Source of the DNA: Catenulispora pinistramenti
Lineage (GTDB): Bacteria > Actinomycetota > Actinomycetes > Streptomycetales > Catenulisporaceae
Reading direction: 5' to 3'
Assembly (NCBI RefSeq): GCF_018274385.1
Contig: NZ_JAAFYZ010000035.1
Location: 1 to 62,425, forward strand
Length of the DNA: 62,425 bases
Positions 44,311 through 51,674 of this stretch are shown here, one piece after another; within the stretch, counting starts at the first letter, position 1, and each line of letters begins with the position of its first letter. Position numbers and translations under genes: made by a program. Below the pieces are notes generated by a model, which saw nothing but the letters and a program-made list of their open reading frames with translations, had not been told where the DNA came from and ran no database searches.

Positions 44311-45113
44311 CCGAGCAGACCGGCCAGACCACCTCCGGCGCCGCCTCCGGAACGACGCGCGACACCGCGCGCACCGCGATCGTCACCGGCGCCGCGCGCG
44401 GGATCGGCGCCGCCGTCGCGCTGCGGCTGGCCGCCGACGGGCACGCGGTCGCCGTGGTCGACCTGGACGAGACCGCGTGCGCGGACACCGTCGCGGCGAT
44501 CACCAAGGCCGGCGGCAAGGCGCTGGCCGTGAGCGCCGACGTCTCGGACGAGGAGCAGGTCGCCGCGGCGCTGACCCGGATCGTCGCCGAACTCGGCGCG
44601 CCGACCATCCTGGTCAACAACGCCGGGATCCTGCGGGACAACCTGCTGTTCAAGATGAGCGTCGGGGACTGGGACGCGGTGATGAACGTCCACTTGCGCG
44701 GCGCGTTCCTGATGTCCCGGGCGGCGCAGAAGCACATGGTGGACGCCGGGTTCGGCCGGATCGTGAACCTGTCCAGCACCTCGGCGCTGGGCAACCGGGG
44801 CCAGGCGAACTACGCCGCGGCGAAGGCCGGGATGCAGGGCTTCACCAAGACGCTGGCGATCGAGCTCGGCAAGTTCGGCGTCACGGCCAACGCGATCGCG
44901 CCGGGCTTCATCGAGACCGACATGACCCGGGCCACCGCCGAGCGGATGGGCGTGGACTTCGACGTGTTCCGGCAGGTGGCGATCGGCCAGATCCCGGTCG
45001 GGCGCTCCGGCAAGCCCGAGGACATCGCGGCGATCGCGGCGTTCCTGGTGCGCGAGGAGTCCGGGTTCGTGTCCGGCCAGGTGATCTACGCGGCCGGCGG
45101 CCCGAAGGACTGA
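44307..45113 (+). CDS. Short-chain dehydrogenase/reductase (FabG/3-hydroxyacyl-CoA dehydrogenase-like)
   Basis: A 268-residue SDR. TGAARGIGAAVALRLA binds NAD(P), ILVNNAG and NLSSTSALGN hold the NNAG and Ser motifs, and NYAAAKAGMQGF supplies Tyr/Lys. The close similarity to FabG-type enzymes suggests 3-oxoacyl reduction or 3-hydroxyacyl-CoA oxidation. The ATG overlaps the kinase stop by ATGA. Confidence 0.93.
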   Translation: MTEQTGQTTSGAASGTTRDTARTAIVTGAARGIGAAVALRLAADGHAVAVVDLDETACADTVAAITKAGGKALAVSADVSDEEQVAAALTRIVAELGAPTILVNNAGILRDNLLFKMSVGDWDAVMNVHLRGAFLMSRAAQKHMVDAGFGRIVNLSSTSALGNRGQANYAAAKAGMQGFTKTLAIELGKFGVTANAIAPGFIETDMTRATAERMGVDFDVFRQVAIGQIPVGRSGKPEDIAAIAAFLVREESGFVSGQVIYAAGGPKD

Positions 45114-45141
45114 GCGCTCGTTCAAGGAGGCGGAGAGCGGC

Positions 45142-45969
45142 ATGACGCGGAGCAACATGACGCAAAGCACTGAGACTGAGACATCCGAGCTGGTCCTGGC
45201 CGAGCGGCACGGCGCGGTCCTGCTGCTCACGCTCAACCGGCCGGAGCGGCTGAACGCGTGGAACATACCGCTCCAGGAGCGGTATTTCGCCCTGCTCGAC
45301 GCGGCGGAAGCCGATCCCGGAGTACGGGTCGTGGTGGTCACCGGCGCCGGACGCGGGTTCTGCGCCGGGGCCGACATGGAGGACCTGTCGCAGCTGGGCA
45401 CCGTCGATCCCGACACCTTCGGGCAGCTCCCGGGCCGGCCCCGGGAGCGTCCGCTGTCCTTTCGCAAACCCCTGATCGCCGCGATCAACGGCCCGGTGGC
45501 CGGGCTCGGGCTGGTCCAGGCGCTGTACTGCGATCTGCGGTTCACCACGCCGCAAGCCAAGTTCACGACGGCCTTCGCCCGCCGCGGCCTGATCGCCGAG
45601 TACGGGATCGCCTGGCTGCTGCCGCGCCTGGTGGGGCCCAGCCGGGCACTGGACCTGCTGATGTCGGCGCGGGTGGTGCTCGGCGAGGAGGCACTGGCGC
45701 TGGGTCTGGTCGACCGGGTCCGGCCCGCCGAATCCCTGCTCGCCGACGCACTGGCCTACGCGGCAGATCTGGCCGAGAACTGTTCGCCGCGGTCGATGGC
45801 GCTGATCAAGCAGCAGGTGTTCCAGGCGCTGGACTCGGATCTGCCGACCGCTGTCGCTTTGTCGACGAAGCTGATGCACGAGTCGTTCCGGCATCCCGAC
45901 TCGGCGGAGGGCGTGCACAGCTACCTGGAGCGCCGTCCCCCGCGGTTCGAGCCTTTGGAGTCGGCATGA
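45142..45969 (+). CDS. Enoyl-CoA hydratase/isomerase family protein
   Basis: A 275-residue crotonase-fold enzyme. GRGFCAGADMEDLSQLG forms the oxyanion loop and GPVAGLGLVQALYCDLRF the second oxyanion region. Of the two hydratase Glu positions, the second appears as RGLIAEYGIAWLLPRLVG. AAGGAGG lies upstream of ATG 45142; a second ATG at codon 6 is possible. It would hydrate the enoyl-CoA released by the dehydrogenase step. Confidence 0.92.
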   Translation: MTRSNMTQSTETETSELVLAERHGAVLLLTLNRPERLNAWNIPLQERYFALLDAAEADPGVRVVVVTGAGRGFCAGADMEDLSQLGTVDPDTFGQLPGRPRERPLSFRKPLIAAINGPVAGLGLVQALYCDLRFTTPQAKFTTAFARRGLIAEYGIAWLLPRLVGPSRALDLLMSARVVLGEEALALGLVDRVRPAESLLADALAYAADLAENCSPRSMALIKQQVFQALDSDLPTAVALSTKLMHESFRHPDSAEGVHSYLERRPPRFEPLESA

Positions 45970-46592
45970 GCGACGCGCCCCGCGCCGTGCTGACCGACTT
46001 CGGCGGCGTCCTGACGACGAGCATCTTCGAGGCCTTCGAAACGTATTCGCTGTCGGTGTCAGGCGATCCGGCCTTGTTCGGAACGCTGTTCCGGACCGAC
46101 CCCGCGGCCGGTGCGCTGTTGGTGGAGCACGAGTGCGGGCGGATCGATCAAGCGGGGTTCGAGCGCGGGATCGCGGAACTGCTGGCACCGCACGATGTCG
46201 AGGTGCCGGCGCCGGGGTTCGTCGACTCGTTCCAGGCGCTGCTGAAGCCGGATGAGGCGATGGTCGCGGCCATGGAGGCGTTGCGGGCGGCCGGCGTCCC
46301 GGTCGCGATCGTCTCCAACTCGCTCGGCGACGACGCTTATCGCGGCTACGATCTCGCCGCGCTCGCCGACACCTGGGTGATCTCCGGCGAGGTCGGGGTG
46401 CGCAAACCGTCGCGGGCGATCTACGAGATCGCGTGTGGCAGGTTGGGGGTCGAGGCCGCCGAGTGCGTGATGATCGATGATCTGGAGCACAATCTGCGGG
46501 GTGCCGAGCGGCTCGGTATCAGGGGGCTGCATCACACGGATTCCGCGCGAACCGTCGCCACGCTGGCGGAGTGGTTCGGCTTAACAGTTTGA
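45966..46592 (+). CDS. HAD-superfamily hydrolase (ACAD10 N-terminal domain-like)
   Basis: A 208-residue HAD phosphatase-like protein. LTDFGGVLTTSIFEAF is motif I, but with Gly where the second catalytic Asp usually sits, as in ACAD10- and epoxide-hydrolase-linked HAD domains. IVSNSLGDD is motif II, VRKPSRAIYEIA carries the Lys of motif III, and MIDDLEHNLRGAERLG is motif IV. It overlaps the hydratase gene by ATGA. Together with the kinase and dehydrogenase genes it completes the three ACAD10 modules. Confidence 0.9.
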   Translation: MSDAPRAVLTDFGGVLTTSIFEAFETYSLSVSGDPALFGTLFRTDPAAGALLVEHECGRIDQAGFERGIAELLAPHDVEVPAPGFVDSFQALLKPDEAMVAAMEALRAAGVPVAIVSNSLGDDAYRGYDLAALADTWVISGEVGVRKPSRAIYEIACGRLGVEAAECVMIDDLEHNLRGAERLGIRGLHHTDSARTVATLAEWFGLTV

Positions 46593-46623
46593 TCACCGGC
46601 GCCGCCGGACCTACCGTCAACGC

Positions 46624-46980
46624 ATGACCGAACCTCCTGTCCTGTTGCGCGACCGCCTGCGTGCCGCCCTGCCGACCGCCCTGAAGGCACGCGACCGTGC
46701 CACCGCCTCCACGCTGCGCGCCACGCTGGCCGCGATCGAGAACGCCGAAGCCGTGGACGCGGGCTCGGCACGGGCCGGTGCGATCGAGGCCAGCGCGGTG
46801 GGGATCGGCGTGGCCGAGGCCGCGCGCCGCGAGCTCAGTGAGGCGGACGTCGCCGCGATCGTGCGCGCGGAGATCGCCGAGCAGGAGCGGGCTGCGGAGG
46901 TCTACGACGGGGCGGGGCACGCTGAGAAGGCGGCTGAACTGCGGGCTGCGGCAGCGACTCTGGCAGCGTTCCTCGCCTGA
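46624..46980 (+). CDS. GatB/YqeY domain-containing protein
   Basis: A 118-residue helical protein of the YqeY family, related to the tail domain of the GatB amidotransferase subunit. The LLRDRLRAALPTALKARDR start and ELSEADVAAIVRAEIAEQ segment match the family, with a C-terminal AEKAAELRAAAATLAAFL. It is thought to bind tRNA or assist amidation, but the role of free YqeY is unclear. The 31-base gap after the HAD gene allows co-transcription. Confidence 0.88.
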   Translation: MTEPPVLLRDRLRAALPTALKARDRATASTLRATLAAIENAEAVDAGSARAGAIEASAVGIGVAEAARRELSEADVAAIVRAEIAEQERAAEVYDGAGHAEKAAELRAAAATLAAFLA

Positions 46981-47044
46981 GAGCGGACGCCGTTATGCTC
47001 ACCGGACGTCCGCGCGATCCCCGATGTCGGCCCAGGAGGAACCC

Positions 47045-47389
47045 GTGAAGACCGCCGTCACCGCCACCAACGCCGGCTTGGCCTTCGCGCTGGAGATGGC
47101 GATGCTCGCGGTGCTCGTCTATTGGGGCATCCGCACTGGCGGGAACGGGCTCGCCAAGACCGCGCTCGCCGTGGGGGCGCCCGCGGCGGCCATCGCGATC
47201 TGGGCCACGTTCCTGGCCGCCGGCGGACATCCGGTGAACCTGCCGACGGTTCCGGAGGCGGCGCTGAAGCTGGCCGTGTTCCTGATCGCGGCGCTCGCGC
47301 TGGCCGGGACCGGGCATCGGACGATGGCGATCGGGTTCGCCGCCTTGGCGGTGCTGTCAGTCTTGATCGAGTACACGGTCGGGACCTGA
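47045..47389 (+). CDS. YrdB family (DUF2568-type) membrane protein
   Basis: A 114-residue four-span membrane protein. TNAGLAFALEMAMLAVLVYWG starts the first span, with the family's conserved Glu inside the membrane. Spans at about 42-60, 72-90 and 93-110 follow, and IEYTVGT ends it. AGGAGG before the GTG at 47045 decides the start. The function is unknown. Confidence 0.85.
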   Translation: MKTAVTATNAGLAFALEMAMLAVLVYWGIRTGGNGLAKTALAVGAPAAAIAIWATFLAAGGHPVNLPTVPEAALKLAVFLIAALALAGTGHRTMAIGFAALAVLSVLIEYTVGT

Positions 47390-47464
47390 CTGCCGTTCCG
47401 CAGTTCTGTCACAACGCGGCGTTAGAGATCGCGTTCGACACCGGGGCTCCGCTAGCTTCGATGG

Positions 47465-48553
47465 GTGCCCAATCCAGAACTGGAAGAGACGGCATCGGAG
47501 CCCCCTGAGATATCGGCTTCCGGGCCTGAGACCTCGGCGCCCGAAGCTGTTACGCCAGCTGCGGCACTCGGAGCTGCGGCACCTGAATCCGCGGCGCGGG
47601 CCGCGGCACGCGCCGGCAGACGCCGGCGGCGTTCCCGGCTCGCCGCCGCCGCGACCCTTGTCGGCGGCGTCGTGCTGGTCGGCGGCGGGGGAACTGTGGC
47701 GGTGCTGGCCGCGCACGGTTTCGACAGCCCGGCCGAGCCGGACTTGAGGCTGGTCGCGCCGGCGTACCGGGACATAGCCGAGTCGCTGCCGTGGCCGAAC
47801 GACGGCGAGACGGCGCTGTGGGCCCAGGGGATCGGCAGCCTCGGCACGTGCGGGGACCAGACACCGGTGCCGATAGCCAGTGTCGCCAAGGTGATGACGG
47901 CTTACGTCCTCCTCAAGGACCACCCGCTGGCCGACGGGCAGAACGGGCCGGACATCACCGTCGACCGGGAGGCCGAGGACGAGTCCTACGACCGGGACGA
48001 GAGCTCGGCGCCGGTACGGACCGGGCAGCGGCTCAGCGAGCGCGCGATGCTGGAGCTGATGCTGGTCCCGTCCGCGAACAACGTCGCCCGGCTGCTGGCC
48101 CGCTGGGACGCCGGCAGCGAGGACGCCTTCGTGGCCAAGATGAACACCGCGGCGGCCACGCTGGGCATGACCCACACCACGTACACCGACCCCAGCGGCC
48201 TGGACGCGGCCACCCGCAGCACCGCCACCGACCAACTGCTGCTGGCCGAATCCGCCCTCACCGACCCCACCCTGCTCGCCCTGACCGGCGTCCCCGACAC
48301 CGAGGTCCCCGACGACCCGACCGTGCTGGCGAACACTGACACCCTCCTCGGCGCCGACGGCGTAGTCGGCGGCAAGACCGGCTCCAGCACCCCCGCCGGC
48401 GGGGCCCTGATGTGGGCCGCGCACCGCACCCTTAACGGGGAGGACCACTTCGTGCTCGGAGTGGTGCTGCACGAGAATGCGGGGACCACAGCCGAAGCGG
48501 GGCTGACCAGCGTTCTGCTGGTGAGCCGACGCCTGGTTGAGGCGATGGATTGA
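47465..48553 (+). CDS. D-alanyl-D-alanine carboxypeptidase (serine-type, S11 family)
   Basis: A 362-residue penicillin-binding-type enzyme. After an Ala/Glu-rich cytoplasmic head and a basic stretch there is one membrane anchor (about residues 59-82). The extracytoplasmic catalytic domain has Ser-x2-Lys in IASVAKVMTAY (about 137), Ser-x-Asn in PSANNVARLL (about 203) and Lys-Thr-Gly in VGGKTGSST (about 304). It trims peptidoglycan stem peptides. GTG 47465 is the only reasonable start found before the membrane anchor. The long low-complexity head is unusual. Confidence 0.9.
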   Translation: MPNPELEETASEPPEISASGPETSAPEAVTPAAALGAAAPESAARAAARAGRRRRRSRLAAAATLVGGVVLVGGGGTVAVLAAHGFDSPAEPDLRLVAPAYRDIAESLPWPNDGETALWAQGIGSLGTCGDQTPVPIASVAKVMTAYVLLKDHPLADGQNGPDITVDREAEDESYDRDESSAPVRTGQRLSERAMLELMLVPSANNVARLLARWDAGSEDAFVAKMNTAAATLGMTHTTYTDPSGLDAATRSTATDQLLLAESALTDPTLLALTGVPDTEVPDDPTVLANTDTLLGADGVVGGKTGSSTPAGGALMWAAHRTLNGEDHFVLGVVLHENAGTTAEAGLTSVLLVSRRLVEAMD

Positions 48554-48556
48554 CCG

Positions 48557-49054
48557 CTAAGCGAAAAGCCGGTTCAAGAACGAGTGCAGATTCGCATTCG
48601 CCCGCGCGATCCGTCCCGCCGGATCGATCGACTCGTCCAGGTCGTGCCCGACCGCCGAGGTCTTGATGCCGCGCACGAACAGCGAGCACTGCAAGTCAGT
48701 ACACAGATACTGCCCGATCGAGTTGCCCTGCCGGCCCGCCTCGCCGGTGCGGCGGGCGGTCATCAGGGCCACGCCGCCGCCGGTGCGGGTGGTGAAGCAG
48801 ACGGAGCACATGCTGCGGGCGCCGAAGCCGCGGGCGCCGCCGCCGGAGGCCCGCAGGGAGACGCCGACCAGGCGGCCTTCGTACGGGGCGACCAGGTAGG
48901 CGCGCTCGGGGGCCCCGGGGTCGCGCCAGCCCAGGAAGTCCAGGTCGGGCCAGGACTTCTCGGCCAGGTCCGCCGGCAGGCCGAGTCGCAGGGCCTCACC
49001 CTTGGAGCAGTTGACGAAGCTGGTGCGGATCTCGCGCTCGGTGATCGGTTCCAT
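48557..49054 (-). CDS. FBP domain-containing protein (treble-clef zinc finger)
   Basis: A 165-residue protein of the FBP family, related to the C-terminal zinc-binding domain of EF-G-binding fusidic-acid-resistance-type proteins. Cys pairs CSVC (about 88-91) and CTDLQC (about 124-129) form the treble clef. The N-terminus MEPITEREIRTSFVNCSKGE and DLDFLGWRDP are family-typical. ATG 49054 starts it just beside the palindromic operator shared with the divergent TetR gene, so the TetR protein probably controls it. It may interact with the ribosome or EF-G (inference). Confidence 0.9.
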   Translation of the reverse strand: MEPITEREIRTSFVNCSKGEALRLGLPADLAEKSWPDLDFLGWRDPGAPERAYLVAPYEGRLVGVSLRASGGGARGFGARSMCSVCFTTRTGGGVALMTARRTGEAGRQGNSIGQYLCTDLQCSLFVRGIKTSAVGHDLDESIDPAGRIARANANLHSFLNRLFA

Positions 49055-49070
49055 GGTGGGTACGGTAAGG

Positions 49071-49091
49071 TTGCCTAAGTCACTTAGGCAA
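49071..49091. promoter_or_regulatory. Perfect palindromic operator between the FBP and TetR genes
   Basis: TTGCCTAAGT-C-ACTTAGGCAA is a perfect 10-nt inverted repeat centred in the 61-base divergent gap. This is the expected form for a TetR-family operator that controls both genes. GAAGGAG follows, just before the TetR start. Confidence 0.88.
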
Positions 49092-49115
49092 ATCGTTAAC
49101 TCATGAAGGAGTCGG

Positions 49116-49685
49116 ATGGCGCGCGCCGGGCTGTCCCCCGAGCTGGTCGTGACCGCGGCCGCGGAACTGGCTGACGAGATCGGGTTCGAGAACCTCACGA
49201 TCGGGGTGGTGGCGCGGCGGTTCGGGGTCAGGGAGCCCAGCCTGTACTCGCACATCCGCAACGCCAACGACCTGCGGGTCCGGGTCGCGGCGCGGGCGCT
49301 GGGCGAGCTCGCGGACCGGGTCGCCGAGGCGCTGGCCGGACGCGCGGGACGCGAGGCGTTGCTGGCCTTCGCCGCCGCCTACCGCGACTACGCCAAGTCC
49401 CATCCGGGCCGCTTCGCCGCCGCCCGGATGTCCTTCCCGCTCGACTCCCCCGCCGCCGACGCCGCGCGCCGGAACTCGGACCTCAACCGCGCCCTGCTGC
49501 GCGGCTACGCCCTCGGCGAACCCGCCGAGACCGACGCGGTGCGGCTGCTCGGCGCGACGATCCTGGGCTTCGTCACGCTGGAGGCCGGGGGTTCGTATCA
49601 GCACCACCCACGGCCTGCCGAGGACTCGTGGAACGCGGCCATCGAAGCGTTGGACGTGGCGCTGCGGAACTGGCCGGCAGCGTAG
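49116..49685 (+). CDS. TetR family regulator (WHG-domain type)
   Basis: A 189-residue repressor. The helix-turn-helix (about residues 8-50) includes FENLTIGVVARRFGVREPSL and YSHIRNANDLR. The C-terminal domain with YRDYAKSHPGRFAAAR and LLGATILGFVTLEAGG matches the WHG-type TetR C-terminal family. It is divergent from the FBP gene, with a perfect palindrome between them; autoregulation is likely. Confidence 0.92.
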   Translation: MARAGLSPELVVTAAAELADEIGFENLTIGVVARRFGVREPSLYSHIRNANDLRVRVAARALGELADRVAEALAGRAGREALLAFAAAYRDYAKSHPGRFAAARMSFPLDSPAADAARRNSDLNRALLRGYALGEPAETDAVRLLGATILGFVTLEAGGSYQHHPRPAEDSWNAAIEALDVALRNWPAA

Positions 49686-49700
49686 CGACCGCGACGAAAC

Positions 49701-49758
49701 GCGGCGGGCTTCGACCGAAGCGAGGACCCAGGTCCACACCTCGGCCGAAACCCGCCGC
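49701..49758. terminator. Long hairpin, candidate terminator between TetR and gnd
   Basis: GCGGCGGGCTTCG (49701-49713) pairs with CGAAACCCGCCGC (49746-49758), with one mismatch. The 32-nt interior contains a further partial stem. It starts 15 bases after the TetR stop and could also serve the convergent gnd gene. Confidence 0.65.
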
Positions 49759-49759
49759 A

Positions 49760-49842
49760 CATCAGCGAATCAGTGAATCAGCCCCGCGCGGGAACTGACT
49801 CAACTGACTCAGCCAACTCAGCCCCGCGTCAGAACCGGATCA
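49760..49842. repeat. TCA-rich short repeats up to the gnd stop
   Basis: AATCAG/GACTCA words recur, and TCAGCCCCGCG occurs at 49778-49788 and 49818-49828. The run ends at the gnd stop (TCA, 49840-49842). Confidence 0.5.
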
Positions 49843-51300
49843 GGCCTCGACCTCAGGCTGCCCCGGCTCGGCCCACAACGTGTGGAACGTCCCTTCCCGG
49901 TCCGTCCGGCGGTAGGTGTGCGCGCCGAAGAAGTCCCGCTGGCCCTGGATCAGCGCCGCCGGCAGCCGCTCGGCCCGCAGTGTGTCGTAGTAGGCCAGTG
50001 CCGAGGAGAACGCCGGCACCGGGATCCCGCGACGGGTGGCGGCCGCGATCACCTCGCGCCACGGCACCTGGGCCTTGGTGATCTCGTCGGCGAACTCCGG
50101 TTCGGAGAGCAGACTGGGCAGCGTCGCGTCGGTGTTGTAGGCGGCGCGGATGCGGTCCAGGAACGCCGCCCGGATGATGCAGCCGCCGCGCCAGATCGCC
50201 GCGACGTTGCCCAGGTCGATGTCCCAGCCGTACTCCTCGGCGGCGTCCCGGATCATCGTCCAGCCCTGGTCGTAGGCGATGACCTTGGACGCGTAGAGCG
50301 CGTGCTCGACCGTGGCGACGTAGCGCTCGGCCTCGTGCGGCCGCAGCGGGTGCTCCGTGCCGCCGGCCAGCGGCCGGTAGGCCTCGCGCAGCGCGGTGCG
50401 GGACGAGGCCACTCGGGCAAACGTCGCCTGGGCGATCGCGGTCACCGGGGAGCCGAGGTCCAGGGCGGTCTGCACGGTCCAGCGACCGGTGCCCTTCTGC
50501 TCGGCGGCGTCGCGGACGATGTCGACGAACGGCTTGTCGGTCCCGGCGTCGGTGTGCGCCAGGATCTCGGCGGTGATCTCGATCAGGTAGGAGTTCAGCC
50601 GGCCCTTGTTCCAGACCCGGAACACGTCGGCGATCTGCGCCGGGGTGTAGCCGGCGACGTGCCGCAGCAGGTCGTAGGCCTCGGCGATGAGCTGCATGTC
50701 GGCGTACTCGATGCCGTTGTGCACCATCTTCACGAAGTGCCCGGCGCCGTCGGTGCCGATGTGCGTGCAGCACGGCTCGCCGTCCACCTTGGCGCTGATC
50801 GCCTCCAGCATCGGGCCCAGGACCGCGTAGGACTCGGCGGAGCCGCCGGGCATGACGGCCGGGCCGTGCAGCGCGCCCTCCTCGCCGCCGGACACCCCGG
50901 AGCCGACGAAGTGGATGCCGCGCTCGCGCAGTGCCTTCTCGCGCCGGCGGGTGTCCAGGAAGTGCGCGTTGCCACCGTCGATGATCATGTCGCCGGACTC
51001 CAGCAGCGGGGCGAACTCGTCGATCACCGCGTCGGTGGCGTCCCCGGCCTTGACCATGATCATCAGGCGCCGGGGTTTCTCGAGCGCCGCGACGAAGTCC
51101 TCGGCGGTCTCGGTGGGAACGAAAGAGCCTTCGTCCCCGAACTCCTCGACGAGGGCCCGGGTCCGTGCGGCGGTGCGGTTGTGGAGGGCCACGGTGTAGC
51201 CGTGACGGGCGAAGTTGCGGGCCAGGTTGCGGCCCATGACGGCCAGTCCGGTCACGCCGATCTGTGCGGATGCCTGCATATTCGGCAACTTAACACTCAT
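49840..51300 (-). CDS. gnd: 6-phosphogluconate dehydrogenase, NADP-dependent
   Basis: A 486-residue enzyme of the long (homodimeric) class, catalysing oxidative decarboxylation of 6-phosphogluconate to ribulose 5-phosphate in the pentose phosphate pathway. GVTGLAVMGRNLARNFARHG is the NADP fold and HNRTAARTR gives the NADP-phosphate Arg. The substrate site includes DGGNAHFLDTRRREK, then GVSGGEEGALHGP and HFVKMVHNGIEYADMQ (catalytic Lys/His/Asn). Motifs are complete to the C-terminal AHTYRRTD. Upstream by 18 bases is a small coiled-coil gene in the same direction. Confidence 0.97.
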   Translation of the reverse strand: MSVKLPNMQASAQIGVTGLAVMGRNLARNFARHGYTVALHNRTAARTRALVEEFGDEGSFVPTETAEDFVAALEKPRRLMIMVKAGDATDAVIDEFAPLLESGDMIIDGGNAHFLDTRRREKALRERGIHFVGSGVSGGEEGALHGPAVMPGGSAESYAVLGPMLEAISAKVDGEPCCTHIGTDGAGHFVKMVHNGIEYADMQLIAEAYDLLRHVAGYTPAQIADVFRVWNKGRLNSYLIEITAEILAHTDAGTDKPFVDIVRDAAEQKGTGRWTVQTALDLGSPVTAIAQATFARVASSRTALREAYRPLAGGTEHPLRPHEAERYVATVEHALYASKVIAYDQGWTMIRDAAEEYGWDIDLGNVAAIWRGGCIIRAAFLDRIRAAYNTDATLPSLLSEPEFADEITKAQVPWREVIAAATRRGIPVPAFSSALAYYDTLRAERLPAALIQGQRDFFGAHTYRRTDREGTFHTLWAEPGQPEVEA

Positions 51301-51318
51301 GGCCGCCGAGGGGGATGT

Positions 51319-51645
51319 TCAACTCCACCGCCGGGCGTCCTCGGCCAACCGCCGCATCTCCTCCTCCAACCGGTCCGCCGCCGAGGCCGAGGCCCCGGCC
51401 GACTTCGAGGCCTTCAACCGCACGATGATGCCCTGGAACTCGCTGATGCGGCCCTCCAGATCAGCCTTGGCCTTCAGCAGGTTGGCCTCCTCCTTCGAGC
51501 CGGGCTGCACCAGCAGCATCCGGTGCTCCAGGTCGCCGAGCAGGTCCAACTGCCGCCGCCGGGCGAGCTCGAACTGCTCCAGCGGATCCTCAAAACGGCT
51601 CAGGAACCGATCGGTGCCCTTGCGCAGCCAGCCACCCACACCCAT
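51319..51645 (-). CDS. Small coiled-coil protein, PspA-like fragment
   Basis: A 108-residue, highly charged, almost entirely helical protein. The N-terminal amphipathic helix (WLRKGTDRFLSRFEDPLEQF) resembles the membrane-binding start of PspA/IM30 proteins, including the conserved E-D-P step. A heptad-rich segment follows, with LKAKADLEGRISEFQGII. Classical PspA is about twice as long, so this would be a short or truncated relative. AGGGAG lies upstream of ATG 51645. It sits between the M20 amidohydrolase and gnd on one likely transcript. The assignment is tentative. Confidence 0.6.
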   Translation of the reverse strand: MGVGGWLRKGTDRFLSRFEDPLEQFELARRRQLDLLGDLEHRMLLVQPGSKEEANLLKAKADLEGRISEFQGIIVRLKASKSAGASASAADRLEEEMRRLAEDARRWS

Positions 51646-51674
51646 CCCGCGCTCCCTTCCGAATGTCCCAACGC

